Assembly: GCF_011758645.1 (NCBI RefSeq)
Contig: NZ_JAAMOZ010000001.1
Coordinates: forward strand, 310,001-374,000
Reading direction: 5' to 3'
Source: Brooklawnia cerclae
GTDB lineage: Bacteria; Actinomycetota; Actinomycetes; Propionibacteriales; Propionibacteriaceae
DNA: 64,000 nt
The stretch's first letter is position 1; each line of letters starts with the position of its first letter. The position numbers and the translations under genes were made by a program. The notes under the pieces are model-generated. The model was not told where the DNA came from. It worked only from the letters and a program-made list of their open reading frames with translations, and ran no database searches. Of the stretch, positions 8,038-17,357 are shown piece after piece.

Positions 8038-9738
8038 TCAGTACAGCGTGTACAGCTGAGCGGCCGGCAGCACCTCGGCCGGGGCCGGTTCGATCCGGAC
8101 GCCGTCGATGTCGATGGCGAAGGTCTCCGGGTCGATGTCGATCTTCGGCGTCGTCGCGTTGTTCTTCAAGTCCGCCTTCGTCACATCCCGGGTGCTCGCC
8201 ACGGGTAGCAGCTCCCGGCGCAGGCCGAGCCGGTCTGCCAGGCCGGCGTCCAGCGCGAACGGCGAGACGAACGAGACGGACAGGTCCGGCGCGGCCGGGG
8301 CGGCCAGCGTGGGCCGTTCCAGCGTCGGCTGCGGGGTGGTGATGGACGCGTTCGGGTCGCCCAGGCTGCCCCAGACCACGGCCCCGCCCTTGATCACCAT
8401 CTCGGGCCGCACGGCGAAGAAGCGCGGATCCCACAGCACGAGGTCGGCCATCTTGCCCGCCTCGACCGAGCCGATGTACGCGTCGACGCCATGCGCGATG
8501 GCCGGGTTGATCGTGTACTTGGCCACATATCGGCGGGCCCGCTCGTTGTCGGCGGGCAGGGAGCCGCCGAGCGAGCCCCGCCGGGCCTTCATCACGTGGG
8601 CGACCTGCCAGGTGCGGGTGATGACCTCACCGATCCGGCCCATGGCCTGGGCGTCCGACGAGGTGATCGACAGTGCACCCATGTCGTGCAGCACGTCCTC
8701 GGCCGCGATCGTGGTCGCGCGGATGCGGGACTCAGCGAACGCCAGGTCCTCGGGCACCTTCGGATTGAGGTGATGGCACACGAGCAGCATGTCGAGATGC
8801 TCGTCCACGGTGTTCCTCGTGTGCGGCAGCGTCGGGTTCGTCGACGCCGGTAGCACATAGGGCTCGCCGGCGAGCTTGAGGATGTCGGGGGCATGCCCGC
8901 CGCCTGCGCCCTCGGTGTGGAACGCGTGGATCGATCGTCCCGCGATCGCCCGGATCGTCGACTCGACGAACCCGGCCTCGTTGAGCGAGTCGGAGTGCAG
9001 GGCCACCTGCAGACCCCACTCGTCGGCGGCGCGCAGGGCGGCGTCCAGCGCGGCGGGGGTCGAGCCCCAGTCCTCGTGCACCTTGTAGCCGCCGGCCCCG
9101 GCGAGCGCCTGCTCGGCGAGCCCCTCGGCGCTCACGGTGTTGCCCTTGCCCAGCAGCAGGACGTTCACCGGGTACGGATCCATGGCCCGATGGATGAGCC
9201 GCAGGTGCCAGGGTCCTGGGGTGACGGTGGTCGCCTTCGTCCCCTCGGCGGGCCCCGTGCCGCCCCCACCGAGCGTCGTGATGCCGGTCGACAGCGCCTC
9301 CAGCGTCTGCGACGGCGAGATCATGTGCACGTGCGAGTCGAACCCGCCGGCCGTCAGGATCTTGCCCTCGCCGCTGATGATCTCGGTGGACGGCCCGATC
9401 TGCAGGTCGGGATGCGTGCCGTCGCTGATGTCGTGGTTGCCAGCCCGCCCCAGGGCCACGATCTTGCCGTTGCGGATGCCGACGTCGGCCTTGACGATGC
9501 CCCACCAGTCGAGGACGATCGCGTTGGTGATGACCGTGTCGGGGGCGCCCTGCGCGCTGGTGGTGCCGCCCTGGAGCATCGACTCGCGGATCGACTTGCC
9601 GCCGCCGAAGACCGCCTCGTCCCCGCCGACGGTCAGGTCCTGCTCCACCTCGATCCACAGGTCGGTGTCGGCCAGGCGCACCTGGTCGCCGGCCGTGGGT
9701 CCGTAGAGCGATGCGTACTTCTCGCGGGAGATCTCCAT
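8038..9738 (-). CDS. ureC: Urease subunit alpha
   Basis: The 566-residue nickel catalytic subunit, which hydrolyses urea to ammonia and carbamate. All active-site residues are visible: HVH at 136-138, the carbamylatable Lys 219 in YKVHEDWG, His 248 (ALHSDS), His 274 (AFHTEG), the flap Cys-His-His at 321-323, and Asp in SSDAQAMGR. Spacing matches the classical urease numbering with a constant offset of 2. The ATG at 9738 has AGGAGG upstream and begins the family sequence [13 protein letters not shown]; a longer start 11 codons earlier is rejected. It follows ureAB by 1 bp. Confidence 0.98.
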   Translation of the reverse strand: MEISREKYASLYGPTAGDQVRLADTDLWIEVEQDLTVGGDEAVFGGGKSIRESMLQGGTTSAQGAPDTVITNAIVLDWWGIVKADVGIRNGKIVALGRAGNHDISDGTHPDLQIGPSTEIISGEGKILTAGGFDSHVHMISPSQTLEALSTGITTLGGGGTGPAEGTKATTVTPGPWHLRLIHRAMDPYPVNVLLLGKGNTVSAEGLAEQALAGAGGYKVHEDWGSTPAALDAALRAADEWGLQVALHSDSLNEAGFVESTIRAIAGRSIHAFHTEGAGGGHAPDILKLAGEPYVLPASTNPTLPHTRNTVDEHLDMLLVCHHLNPKVPEDLAFAESRIRATTIAAEDVLHDMGALSITSSDAQAMGRIGEVITRTWQVAHVMKARRGSLGGSLPADNERARRYVAKYTINPAIAHGVDAYIGSVEAGKMADLVLWDPRFFAVRPEMVIKGGAVVWGSLGDPNASITTPQPTLERPTLAAPAAPDLSVSFVSPFALDAGLADRLGLRRELLPVASTRDVTKADLKNNATTPKIDIDPETFAIDIDGVRIEPAPAEVLPAAQLYTLY

Positions 9739-9739
9739 G

Positions 9740-10411
9740 TCAGCCCTCCTGGGACTCGTTGTCGGACACACCGATCGGGCCGAGTTCGCCGCCGTCGGTC
9801 TTGCCGAGTTGCAGCCCGGGGACGCGCCGCAGGCCGCGGATGGTGACCGCCTGGACCGTGCGCGACACGCCCGGCTCGAACCGGTGCGAGGTGCCGGCCG
9901 GAATGTCGAGGCGGAACCCTAACGCCTTGTCGCGGTCGAAGTCCAGGGCGGAGTTCGCGTCGGGCAGGTGCAGATGCGACCCGATCTGCACCGGCCGGTC
10001 ACCGGTGTTCGTGATGGTCAGCTCGATGCGTTCCTCCGGGCCCCGGTCGGCGTTGAGTTCCACCGTCCCCGGCCGGACGCGGATCGCGCCGGGTCCCTCG
10101 GCGGAGGAAGCTCCGATCGGGTGATGCAGGGTGACGAGTTTGCGTCCGTCGGGGAACATGGCCTCCACCTGCACGTCGGTGATGAGGTCGGGCACGCCGG
10201 GCATGACGTCGTCCGCGGTGAGCACCTCGCGACCCGAGCGCATGAGCTCGGCCACAGTGGCGCCCTCACGAGCCCGTTCGATGACCCAGGAGGTCAACAG
10301 CGCCACGGATTCGGGGTGATTGAGCTTGATCCCGCGCGCCTGCCGGTCGCGGGCGACCATGCCGGCCAGCGCCAGCATGAGTCTTTCCTGGTCGCCTGGG
10401 GTGAGATGCAT
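9740..10411 (-). CDS. ureAB: Fused urease gamma-beta subunit
   Basis: A 223-residue fusion. Residues 1-100 are the gamma subunit ([40 protein letters not shown], ending LVTLHHPI). Residues 105-223 are the beta subunit ([45 protein letters not shown]). The order equals that of Helicobacter UreA, whereas most actinobacterial ureases encode the two parts separately. It is preceded 9 bp upstream by the Nik-type ATPase gene and followed at once by ureC, placing nickel uptake and urease in one transcription unit. Confidence 0.96.
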   Translation of the reverse strand: MHLTPGDQERLMLALAGMVARDRQARGIKLNHPESVALLTSWVIERAREGATVAELMRSGREVLTADDVMPGVPDLITDVQVEAMFPDGRKLVTLHHPIGASSAEGPGAIRVRPGTVELNADRGPEERIELTITNTGDRPVQIGSHLHLPDANSALDFDRDKALGFRLDIPAGTSHRFEPGVSRTVQAVTIRGLRRVPGLQLGKTDGGELGPIGVSDNESQEG

Positions 10412-10420
10412 TCGGCTCTC

Positions 10421-11992
10421 CTAACTGGTCAGTCCGCAGATCGAAGCGGTTGTGGTGTCGTCGGCCGGGCGCAGCCGGGGCCCGTCGGCCGTCGCGTCCA
10501 TGCGCCATCGGATGTCGGCGTACTCCTCGAGTGCCGGCAGATCGTGAGAGATCATGAGGACGCCGATCCCGCGCTCGTCGACGTGCCGGCGGATGTGCTC
10601 CATCACATCATCGGCCGTCCGGGCGTCCAGCATGGCGGTGATCTCGTCCAGCACGAGGTAGTCGGGCTGCAGGGCGAGCGCCCGGACGATGCACGCGCGC
10701 TGAAGCTCACCCCCCGACACCTGGTTGGGGCGGCGTCCCAGCAATTCGGGAGCGAGCCCGCACCACTCGGCGGCCTCGGCCGCGTCCACCTCGACGCCGG
10801 CGAGCCGTGCGGGCAGCTCGATCGCCCGGGCGAGGGTGAAGCGAGGGTCCACGGCGGTGAACGGCTGCTGCGGCACCCAGGCGACACGGCGTCGGGTGGC
10901 CTGTGGGAGGCCGACCCCAGCGGAGTGCAGAGGCTGACCGTCCAACTCCACGACACCGTCGTCGGGCTTCACCAGGAGGGCCATCATCGACGCCAGTGTG
11001 GACTTGCCCACGCCCGACGGCCCGGACAACCCGACGAGGGCGCCGCGCGGCACCTCCAGATCGACGCCCCGGACGATCTCCTGCCCGCCGAGGACGCGGG
11101 TCACCCCGCGCGCGACCAGGGACTCGTCCGGTCGGGGCACGACGGGCGGTCGGAGGTTCTGGTTGCCGGTGCGGGGGGCGATCAGCGCCTTCGGATCGCC
11201 CTGGGCCGTGATCACCCCGTCGGCGATGATCGACACGACGTCGCCGTAGACGCGTGCCAACTCGTTCTCGTGGGTGATGAGCAGCACCGCGTGGCCGCTG
11301 TGGGCGAAATTGGCCAGGGCGGCGACGACCGTCGCGGCCGAGTCCTGGTCGAGCCCGGACGTCGGCTCGTCGGCCAGGAGGATCGGGGGGTGGTTGAGCA
11401 TGGCGGCCACCATGCCCAGGCGGCTCAGCTGGCCGCCGGACAGCTCGTGCGGATAGCGGTCGAGCCACTCGAGTTCGGCACCGGCGGCCCAGCACAGCTC
11501 GCGGATCCGTTGCCGGTCGTCGTCGGCGGTCAGATGGGGGTGGACGGGCAGCAGCCCGCTGCGCGGCGAGACCACCCGCATCGCCTCCCGCAACTGCGTG
11601 CGGATCCTACTCGTGGCGGTGAACGCGGTGGCCGACCCTTGCGTGGCGGTGCCGATCAGACGACCGAGGACGCGGGAGCGGAACATCCGGGACGACAGGT
11701 GCATCAGGTCCCAGCGGCGGCCCGAGGCACTCAGCGCGACCTCACCGGCGGTGCGAGCGGACGGCGGCAGCATCCCGGTCAACGCGTTGACCAGGGTCGA
11801 CTTGCCGGCCCCGGACCTCCCCAGCAGTACATGCAACTCGCCGGGCCGGATGTCGAGGTCGATCCCGGCCAACGCCACCTGGTCGCCGTAGGACACCTGG
11901 AGGTCACGCACCGCTATGCCGGCCTGAGCGTGACCGTGCAGTGGCCTGGCCGGCGACCGCGCCGGGTCGTGTGGCGTCACAGGCTCAGGCAT
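10421..11992 (-). CDS. Nik/Opp-type ABC transporter, two fused ATPase domains
   Basis: 523 residues with two nucleotide-binding domains. The first has Walker A GRSGAGKST (58-66), signature LSGGQLSRLG and Walker B ILLADEPTSGLD. The second has GPSGVGKST, VSGGELQRAC and YLVLDEITAMLD. Single-chain fusions of the NikD- and NikE-like ATPases are common in actinobacteria. It energises the two permeases encoded just upstream. Direct linkage to ureAB supports nickel as the substrate, though dipeptide transporters share the same family. It overlaps the upstream permease by 8 bp. Confidence 0.85.
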   Translation of the reverse strand: MPEPVTPHDPARSPARPLHGHAQAGIAVRDLQVSYGDQVALAGIDLDIRPGELHVLLGRSGAGKSTLVNALTGMLPPSARTAGEVALSASGRRWDLMHLSSRMFRSRVLGRLIGTATQGSATAFTATSRIRTQLREAMRVVSPRSGLLPVHPHLTADDDRQRIRELCWAAGAELEWLDRYPHELSGGQLSRLGMVAAMLNHPPILLADEPTSGLDQDSAATVVAALANFAHSGHAVLLITHENELARVYGDVVSIIADGVITAQGDPKALIAPRTGNQNLRPPVVPRPDESLVARGVTRVLGGQEIVRGVDLEVPRGALVGLSGPSGVGKSTLASMMALLVKPDDGVVELDGQPLHSAGVGLPQATRRRVAWVPQQPFTAVDPRFTLARAIELPARLAGVEVDAAEAAEWCGLAPELLGRRPNQVSGGELQRACIVRALALQPDYLVLDEITAMLDARTADDVMEHIRRHVDERGIGVLMISHDLPALEEYADIRWRMDATADGPRLRPADDTTTASICGLTS

Positions 11993-12830
11993 GGTGCTCC
12001 TTGGGATTGATCAGCGTGGTGATCGTGATGGTGGTGATGATCAGCAGCAGCGCGGGGGCGGCCAGCGTCCACCAGTTGCCGGTGAGCAGCGCCTGCTGAC
12101 CGAGGTTGAGCAACGAGCCGAGCGACGGCTGATGCGGTGGCAGGCCCAGGCCGAGGAAGGTGAGCGTCGACTCGTGCCAGATGGCGTGGGGAATCAGCAG
12201 CCCGAAGGCCACCGCCACCTGGTTGGCCAGCCGTGGCAGCGCGTGATACCGCAGCAACTGGACACGGGTGAACCCCTGGGTGATCGCGACGCGGTAGTGG
12301 TCGCGGACGCCCACGGCGAGCAGCTCGGCGCGCGTCAGCCGCGCGGTCTGCGGCCAGTGGGTGAGGCCGACCACCATGATGATCGCGAGCAGCGAGCCGC
12401 GGAAGGTGGCGGCGATGACGATGCCGACCAGCAGATGTGGCAGTGAGTTGAAGCCGTCGACCACCCGCATGATCCATCGGTCGAACCGGCCGCCGACCAG
12501 CGCGCAGGTCGAGCCGACCAACGTCCCGATGACGATCGCGCCCAGGGCCCCCGCCAGGGCGACCAGTATCGAGATCCGCAGGCCGTAGGCGCACCGCACG
12601 AACAGGTCGCGGCCGGCGAGGTCGGTGCCGAACAGGTGCCCGAGGGACGGGGGCTGGGCGCCCACGCGGTACTCGACGTCGGTCAGCGGAACCGCGTTGA
12701 CCAGGGGGACGACGACCGCGTACGCCACCAGCGCCGCGAGCACCACACCGGCGACAGCGCGGGCCAGGGCCCCGCTGGGCAGCAGGTGCGCCAGGGAACG
12801 GCGGCGGGGAAGGACGACTTCACAGCTCAC
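11985..12830 (-). CDS. Nik/Dpp-type ABC transporter permease (NikC-like)
   Basis: A 281-residue inner-membrane permease of the BPD_transp_1 family with about six hydrophobic helices. The FGTDLAGRDLFVRCAYGLR segment and the EAA-type loop near VAITQGFTRVQLLRYHALPRL are characteristic of DppC/NikC subunits. It overlaps the NikB-like gene by 11 bp and the ATPase by 8 bp. Tight coupling with the urease genes suggests the second importer serves nickel. Confidence 0.85.
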   Translation of the reverse strand: MSCEVVLPRRRSLAHLLPSGALARAVAGVVLAALVAYAVVVPLVNAVPLTDVEYRVGAQPPSLGHLFGTDLAGRDLFVRCAYGLRISILVALAGALGAIVIGTLVGSTCALVGGRFDRWIMRVVDGFNSLPHLLVGIVIAATFRGSLLAIIMVVGLTHWPQTARLTRAELLAVGVRDHYRVAITQGFTRVQLLRYHALPRLANQVAVAFGLLIPHAIWHESTLTFLGLGLPPHQPSLGSLLNLGQQALLTGNWWTLAAPALLLIITTITITTLINPKEHHA

Positions 12831-13851
12831 GGGGATCAGTCCTCGGATCGAGCAGGGCGAGGGCGACGTCCGACATGATGCCGCCCACCAGGGCGATGGC
12901 CGCCAGAAGCATGGAGACGACGCCCAGCAGGGGGAAGTCCTGGGCCAGAGCGGCGTTCACCAGCGACTGCCCCAGCCCGGGCCACGAGAAGATCTGTTCG
13001 ACCAGCACCGACCCCGCGATCACCTCCGTCAGCCGTGCGCCGGTGATGGCGAGCACGGGGATCATCGCCCCGGGCAGGATGTGCCGCCCGAGTACGCGCC
13101 ATTCGGGGACGCCGCGCAGGCGCGCCGCCCGCACCCCGGGGTCGCCGGAGGTCTCGATGAGCGCCTTGCGCAGGTGCAGCGTGATCCACGGCAACTGCCC
13201 GACGGCCACGGCACCGGCGGGCAGCACCATGTGGCGCACGAGCTCGGTTGCCGTGGCGGGCATGCCGGGGGTCGAGGTGCCGCCGGACGGCAGCAGGCGC
13301 AGGCCGAGGGCGAAGACGGCGACGAGCGTGAGGCCGACCAGGAACGGCGGGACGGCCGCGATCACCCACATCACCCGGTCGAGCACCTGCGAGACCAGCC
13401 CATGGGGTCGCCGCGCCGCCATCATGGCCAGCGGGATCGAGATCGCGAAGCCGAGCGCCAGGCCGGTGATCATGAGCAGCACCGTCCACGGCAGTCGCGC
13501 GGACACCACGTCGGCCACGGGCATGCGTGCCGACATCGAGTAGCCGGGGTCACCGGTGAGGATGCCCCCGATCCACTGGAGCCAGGCCTGCCACCAGGGA
13601 AGCTGGGTGACGGCCTGCTCCACGTTCGCCCGGCCGCCTGCACTGACGAACTCGTCCCGGGAGCCGAGGAAGGCTGCCGTCGCGTCCACCGGTGACAGCT
13701 CGGCCAGAGCGAAGACCAGCAGGCTGAGGGCCGCCAGCAGCGGGATCAGCCAACCGAGCCGCCGGACCACGAGCCAGCCGATCGCGGACGCCCGGCCGCG
13801 ACGGCCCGTTCGCCCGCTCCGGCCACCCACGACGATGGATGTCGCGCTCAT
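12820..13851 (-). CDS. Nik/Dpp-type ABC transporter permease (NikB-like)
   Basis: A 343-residue permease. An N-terminal helix (WLIPLLAALSLLVFALAEL) precedes a periplasmic loop and five further helices, with the DppB-type EAA loop around GVPEWRVLGRHILPGAM. The ATG at 13851 was chosen because it forms a 4-bp ATGA overlap with the end of the binding-protein gene; a start 11 codons earlier lies inside that gene. It pairs with the NikC-like permease. Confidence 0.85.
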   Translation of the reverse strand: MSATSIVVGGRSGRTGRRGRASAIGWLVVRRLGWLIPLLAALSLLVFALAELSPVDATAAFLGSRDEFVSAGGRANVEQAVTQLPWWQAWLQWIGGILTGDPGYSMSARMPVADVVSARLPWTVLLMITGLALGFAISIPLAMMAARRPHGLVSQVLDRVMWVIAAVPPFLVGLTLVAVFALGLRLLPSGGTSTPGMPATATELVRHMVLPAGAVAVGQLPWITLHLRKALIETSGDPGVRAARLRGVPEWRVLGRHILPGAMIPVLAITGARLTEVIAGSVLVEQIFSWPGLGQSLVNAALAQDFPLLGVVSMLLAAIALVGGIMSDVALALLDPRTDPREL

Positions 13852-15443
13852 CGCCAACTCGCCACGTTCCACCATGGGCCCCATGCCACGCCATGTTCGT
13901 GGGGTTCAACGACATGCTCGATGGGGGAGTACTGATCGAGGTTCCTGGCGACGTAGGTGTGCTCCAGGACGAAGACGGTCACCATCGGCGGATCGGCCAC
14001 GAGTTCGGTCTGCAACTCGCGATAGTCGGCGTCGCGGGTCTCGGTGTCGGCCTCACCACGTGCCTGGTCGAGCAACTCGTCGACCGTGGCGTTGGAGTAC
14101 TGGCTGGGGTTCGAGTACGGGTCGTCCGGATCGTAGGCCGCGAACGACGAGTGCAGGTCGCCGTACGCCTGGGTGTCGGGGTCGTAGGGCACGTCGCCCC
14201 CGCCCAGGACGAACGCGGTGTTCGCGATCTTCTCCTTGGCCTGAGGACGGTCGACGGCGAGCAGGTGCACCTCGATGCCGAGCTTGGCCATGTCGGACGC
14301 GAACGCCTGGGCGAGGTCGCGGCGGACCGTGTCCTCGGAGAAGTACATGAGGTCGAAGGAGAACCGGAGGTCGTCCTTCGCGCGGATACCGTCGTCGCCG
14401 ATCGTCCAGCCGGCCTCGTCGAGCAGGGAGGCGGCCTGCTCGGGGTCGTAGCCGAACGAGGCGTCGGCGTTGTAGGCATCGCCGAACGAGGGGGTGATCG
14501 GCGTGCTGATCGCGGTGCCGTGGCCGGCGAGGATCCCATCGACCATCGCCTGGCGGTCGGTGCCGAGATTCAGGGCGACGCGGACGTTCGTGTCGGTGAA
14601 GAACGGCAGGCTCTGCGGCAGGGTGATGCCGCGGTAGTCGCCGGCCGGGTTGGTGAACATCTCCAGGCCCTGCTGCCCGTCGAGTTCCTCGGCCACCAGC
14701 GGGGAGAGCTGGGCGCCGTCGAAATCACCGGACAGCAGCCGCTGCGCGCGGGCGTTCTCGTCGCTCACGAAGCCGATGTAGATCGTGTCGATCAGCGGTG
14801 CGCCCTGCCAGTAGTCGTCCCGGGCTGTCAGGGTGATCGACTCACCCTGTTTCCATTCCGTGAGGGTGTACGGGCCGGTGCCGACGGGCTCGCGGGCCAG
14901 CGAGGAGTCGAGGATCGACCCGCCGACCTTCTCGGACGCGGGGATGCCCAGCGTGAGGCGGCTCGGGAACGCGGCGTAGGGCGCCGACAGGGTGAACACC
15001 ACCGTGTGGGGATCAGTAGCGGTGATGCCGGTGAGCAACTCGTAGTCGCCGCGCAGGGGTGACTCGGTGGCAGGGTCGAGCACAGCCTCGTAGGCGGCGA
15101 CGACATCGTCGGCGTCGAACACCGAGCCGTCACTGAAGGTCACGTCGTCACGCAACGTCACCGTCCACTCGGTCAGATCGGCGTTGGACGTGGGCATCTC
15201 GGTGGCGAGCTGGGGCTCCAGGCCGTCGGTTCCCACTGCCACGAGCGAGTCGTAGAACTTCGACGTGATGCTGAAGGTGTACTCCAGCGGGTTCAGGGTC
15301 TCGTACTCGTTGGTCTCGGCCAGCCTCAGAGTCGTCGACCCGTCCTGGGACGGTGACGACGACGGGGACGCCTGGCACGCGGTGACGGTGAGCACCGCCA
15401 CCGCGGTGGCCAGGAGCTTGGAGATGCGCATGGTGTCCTTCAT
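13848..15443 (-). CDS. Nik/Dpp-type solute-binding lipoprotein (SBP family 5)
   Basis: A 531-residue extracytoplasmic binding protein. A signal sequence ends with lipobox LTVTAC (Cys 23), giving a membrane-anchored lipoprotein, and a Ser-rich linker follows. SBP_bac_5 landmarks include VTFSDGSVFDADDVVAAYE, GTGPYTLTEWKQGE and NVRVALNLGTDRQAMVDGIL. It is the receptor for the importer whose ATPase abuts ureAB. Nickel, a nickel-chelator complex, or a peptide-like ligand are all compatible with the family; context favours nickel. M5 (15,431) is a possible alternative start. Confidence 0.82.
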   Translation of the reverse strand: MKDTMRISKLLATAVAVLTVTACQASPSSSPSQDGSTTLRLAETNEYETLNPLEYTFSITSKFYDSLVAVGTDGLEPQLATEMPTSNADLTEWTVTLRDDVTFSDGSVFDADDVVAAYEAVLDPATESPLRGDYELLTGITATDPHTVVFTLSAPYAAFPSRLTLGIPASEKVGGSILDSSLAREPVGTGPYTLTEWKQGESITLTARDDYWQGAPLIDTIYIGFVSDENARAQRLLSGDFDGAQLSPLVAEELDGQQGLEMFTNPAGDYRGITLPQSLPFFTDTNVRVALNLGTDRQAMVDGILAGHGTAISTPITPSFGDAYNADASFGYDPEQAASLLDEAGWTIGDDGIRAKDDLRFSFDLMYFSEDTVRRDLAQAFASDMAKLGIEVHLLAVDRPQAKEKIANTAFVLGGGDVPYDPDTQAYGDLHSSFAAYDPDDPYSNPSQYSNATVDELLDQARGEADTETRDADYRELQTELVADPPMVTVFVLEHTYVARNLDQYSPIEHVVEPHEHGVAWGPWWNVASWR

Positions 15444-15479
15444 CTTTCCTGTTCTTGGCGAATGCGTGTGCGGCGCGTT

Positions 15480-16478
15480 CTATGCAACCGCAATTCTCGG
15501 GTCGGCGACACTCTGCAGCAGATCGGCGACGGTGTTGATGGTGATGTAGAGGCCACCGAGGATCAGCGTGACCGCGGCGACGGACGGGAAGTCCGACACC
15601 GGAAGGCTCGCCGACAGATATGATCCCATGCCTCCCCAGCTGAACACCGACTCGACCACCAGCACACCACCGAACATGAACCTCAGGTGCAGGGCGCTCA
15701 TCGACAGTGCCCCGTTGATGGAGTTGCGCAGCACATGGCGGAACAGCACCTTGCGCTCGGTGAGGCCCTTGGCCGTGGCGGTGCGGACGAAGTCGGTGGA
15801 CAGGGTCTCCAGCAGGCTCGAGCGCAGGACGCGTCCGATGGCCAGTGCGGGCCCCACCGCCAGGGCGATGCCCGGCATGATCAGGTGCTGGAGGGCATCG
15901 CCGATCAGGGCGGGATTGCCGCTCAGGATGCCGTCGAGCACCAGGAACCCGGTCGGCCCGGTGTCGGACAGGCTGGTTCTGCCCCGGCCGGGCAGCACGT
16001 CGAGGACGCGGTAGAACACGATCAGGCCGACGATGCCGATGAGGAAGGTCGGTGCGGTCGACCCGACGAACAGCAGGCCGCGGCCGAGCCCGGCCCCCGG
16101 CCACTTGAGCAGGGAAGAGATCGCGAACAGGGCGCCCAGCACGAGGGCCACGATGAACGCGAACATGACCAGTTCCATGGTGGCGGGGAAGGCGGACGCC
16201 AGGTCCTTGGTCACCGGGTTGTGGGTGCGGAAGGATGTGCCCAGGTCGCCGTGCAGGAGCCCACTCAGGTAGCTGAAGTAGCGGACGAGCACCGGCCGGT
16301 CGAGGCCGAGCCGTTCCCGGGCGGCGGCGATGGCCTCAGGGGAGGCGTTGTTGCCGATGGTGGCGGCGACCGGGTCGGCACCGGAGACCTCCTGCAGGGT
16401 GAAGACGACGATGGTCAGCACCCACAGCAGGCCGATGGTGGATGCGAGTCGGATGGCGAGGAATCGGAGATTTGCCAT
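15480..16478 (-). CDS. Dpp-type ABC transporter permease (DppB-like), first importer
   Basis: A 332-residue permease with an N-terminal helix (FLAIRLASTIGLLWVLTIVVF) and the loop GLDRPVLVRYFSYLSGLLHGDLG typical of DppB/OppB. The EAA loop lies near GLTERKVLFRHVLRNSI. It is separated from its DppC partner by 3 bp and from the downstream binding-protein gene by 36 bp. It belongs to the importer whose binding protein sits next to the two arginase-family hydrolases, so a guanidino compound or derived peptide is the inferred cargo. Confidence 0.85.
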   Translation of the reverse strand: MANLRFLAIRLASTIGLLWVLTIVVFTLQEVSGADPVAATIGNNASPEAIAAARERLGLDRPVLVRYFSYLSGLLHGDLGTSFRTHNPVTKDLASAFPATMELVMFAFIVALVLGALFAISSLLKWPGAGLGRGLLFVGSTAPTFLIGIVGLIVFYRVLDVLPGRGRTSLSDTGPTGFLVLDGILSGNPALIGDALQHLIMPGIALAVGPALAIGRVLRSSLLETLSTDFVRTATAKGLTERKVLFRHVLRNSINGALSMSALHLRFMFGGVLVVESVFSWGGMGSYLSASLPVSDFPSVAAVTLILGGLYITINTVADLLQSVADPRIAVA

Positions 16479-16481
16479 GGT

Positions 16482-17357
16482 TCACCTCGAGGCTGCGAAT
16501 CGATTGCGGATGGCGTCGCCGGCCAGGTTGGAGATCAGACTCAGGAGCATGACGACCATGCCGTAGGTGAGCGGGATCCACCAGGCGTTCAGGATCTCTG
16601 TGAGGCTGCTCGACGTGTCGGAGCCGAGTTCGGGCGCTGGGGCCGGCTGGCCGAGCCCGAGGAAGGACAGGCTCGACAGGACGAGCACCACGTTGCCGAT
16701 GTCGAGGCTCGCGCTGATGATCGCGGTCGGGACCGTGCCGGGCAGCAGGTGGCGCCACATGATGCGGAACCAGCCGACCCCCGCCAACCGGGCCGCCTCG
16801 ACGTGGGGCCGGGTCGCCAGGGCCCGGGTCTCGCCGCGGATGATGCGTGCGTAGTAGGGCCACCACACGATGCTCACGGCGATGAAGGTGTTGACCAGAC
16901 CGGGGCCGAGGGCGGCCGCCACCGCGACGGCGACGAGCATCGAGGGCAGGGCGAGGAAGACCTCGGTGAAACGCATCAGCACGGTGTCGACCCAACCGCC
17001 GAACATGCCGGCGATCAGCCCGATGATCGTGCCGATGACCAGGCCGGTGCCCGTGACGACGATGGACATCAGCCAGCTGGTGCGCAGGCCGAGGAGCACG
17101 CGCGAGGCCACGTCGCGTCCGATCGAGTCGGTGCCCAGCAGATGGCCGGGTGACAAGGGGGTGAGTTTCGGTGTGCCCGTGGGTTGCACGGGATCGTAGG
17201 GGACCAGGAGCGGGGCCAGCAGGCCGATCAGCGTGACGGCGAGCAGGATGCCGATGAAGACGTAGTCGACGGCGGCGCTGCGGCTGGTGCGGGTGGGACG
17301 ACGGCGGGCCAGAAGCCGCCAACGGGGCTGGACGCTGGTCGCTGTGAGGGCGGTCAT
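16482..17357 (-). CDS. Dpp-type ABC transporter permease (DppC-like), first importer
   Basis: A 291-residue permease. A basic cytosolic N-terminus (RRRPTRTSR) precedes the first helix, then HLLGTDSIGRDVASRVLLG and the EAA loop AARLAGVGWFRIMWRHLLPG mark the DppC class. The ATG at 17,357 overlaps the stop of the upstream ATPase gene by one base (TGATG), indicating coupling. An in-frame extension to 17,462 is antisense-like sequence inside the ATPase and is rejected. Confidence 0.85.
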   Translation of the reverse strand: MTALTATSVQPRWRLLARRRPTRTSRSAAVDYVFIGILLAVTLIGLLAPLLVPYDPVQPTGTPKLTPLSPGHLLGTDSIGRDVASRVLLGLRTSWLMSIVVTGTGLVIGTIIGLIAGMFGGWVDTVLMRFTEVFLALPSMLVAVAVAAALGPGLVNTFIAVSIVWWPYYARIIRGETRALATRPHVEAARLAGVGWFRIMWRHLLPGTVPTAIISASLDIGNVVLVLSSLSFLGLGQPAPAPELGSDTSSSLTEILNAWWIPLTYGMVVMLLSLISNLAGDAIRNRFAASR

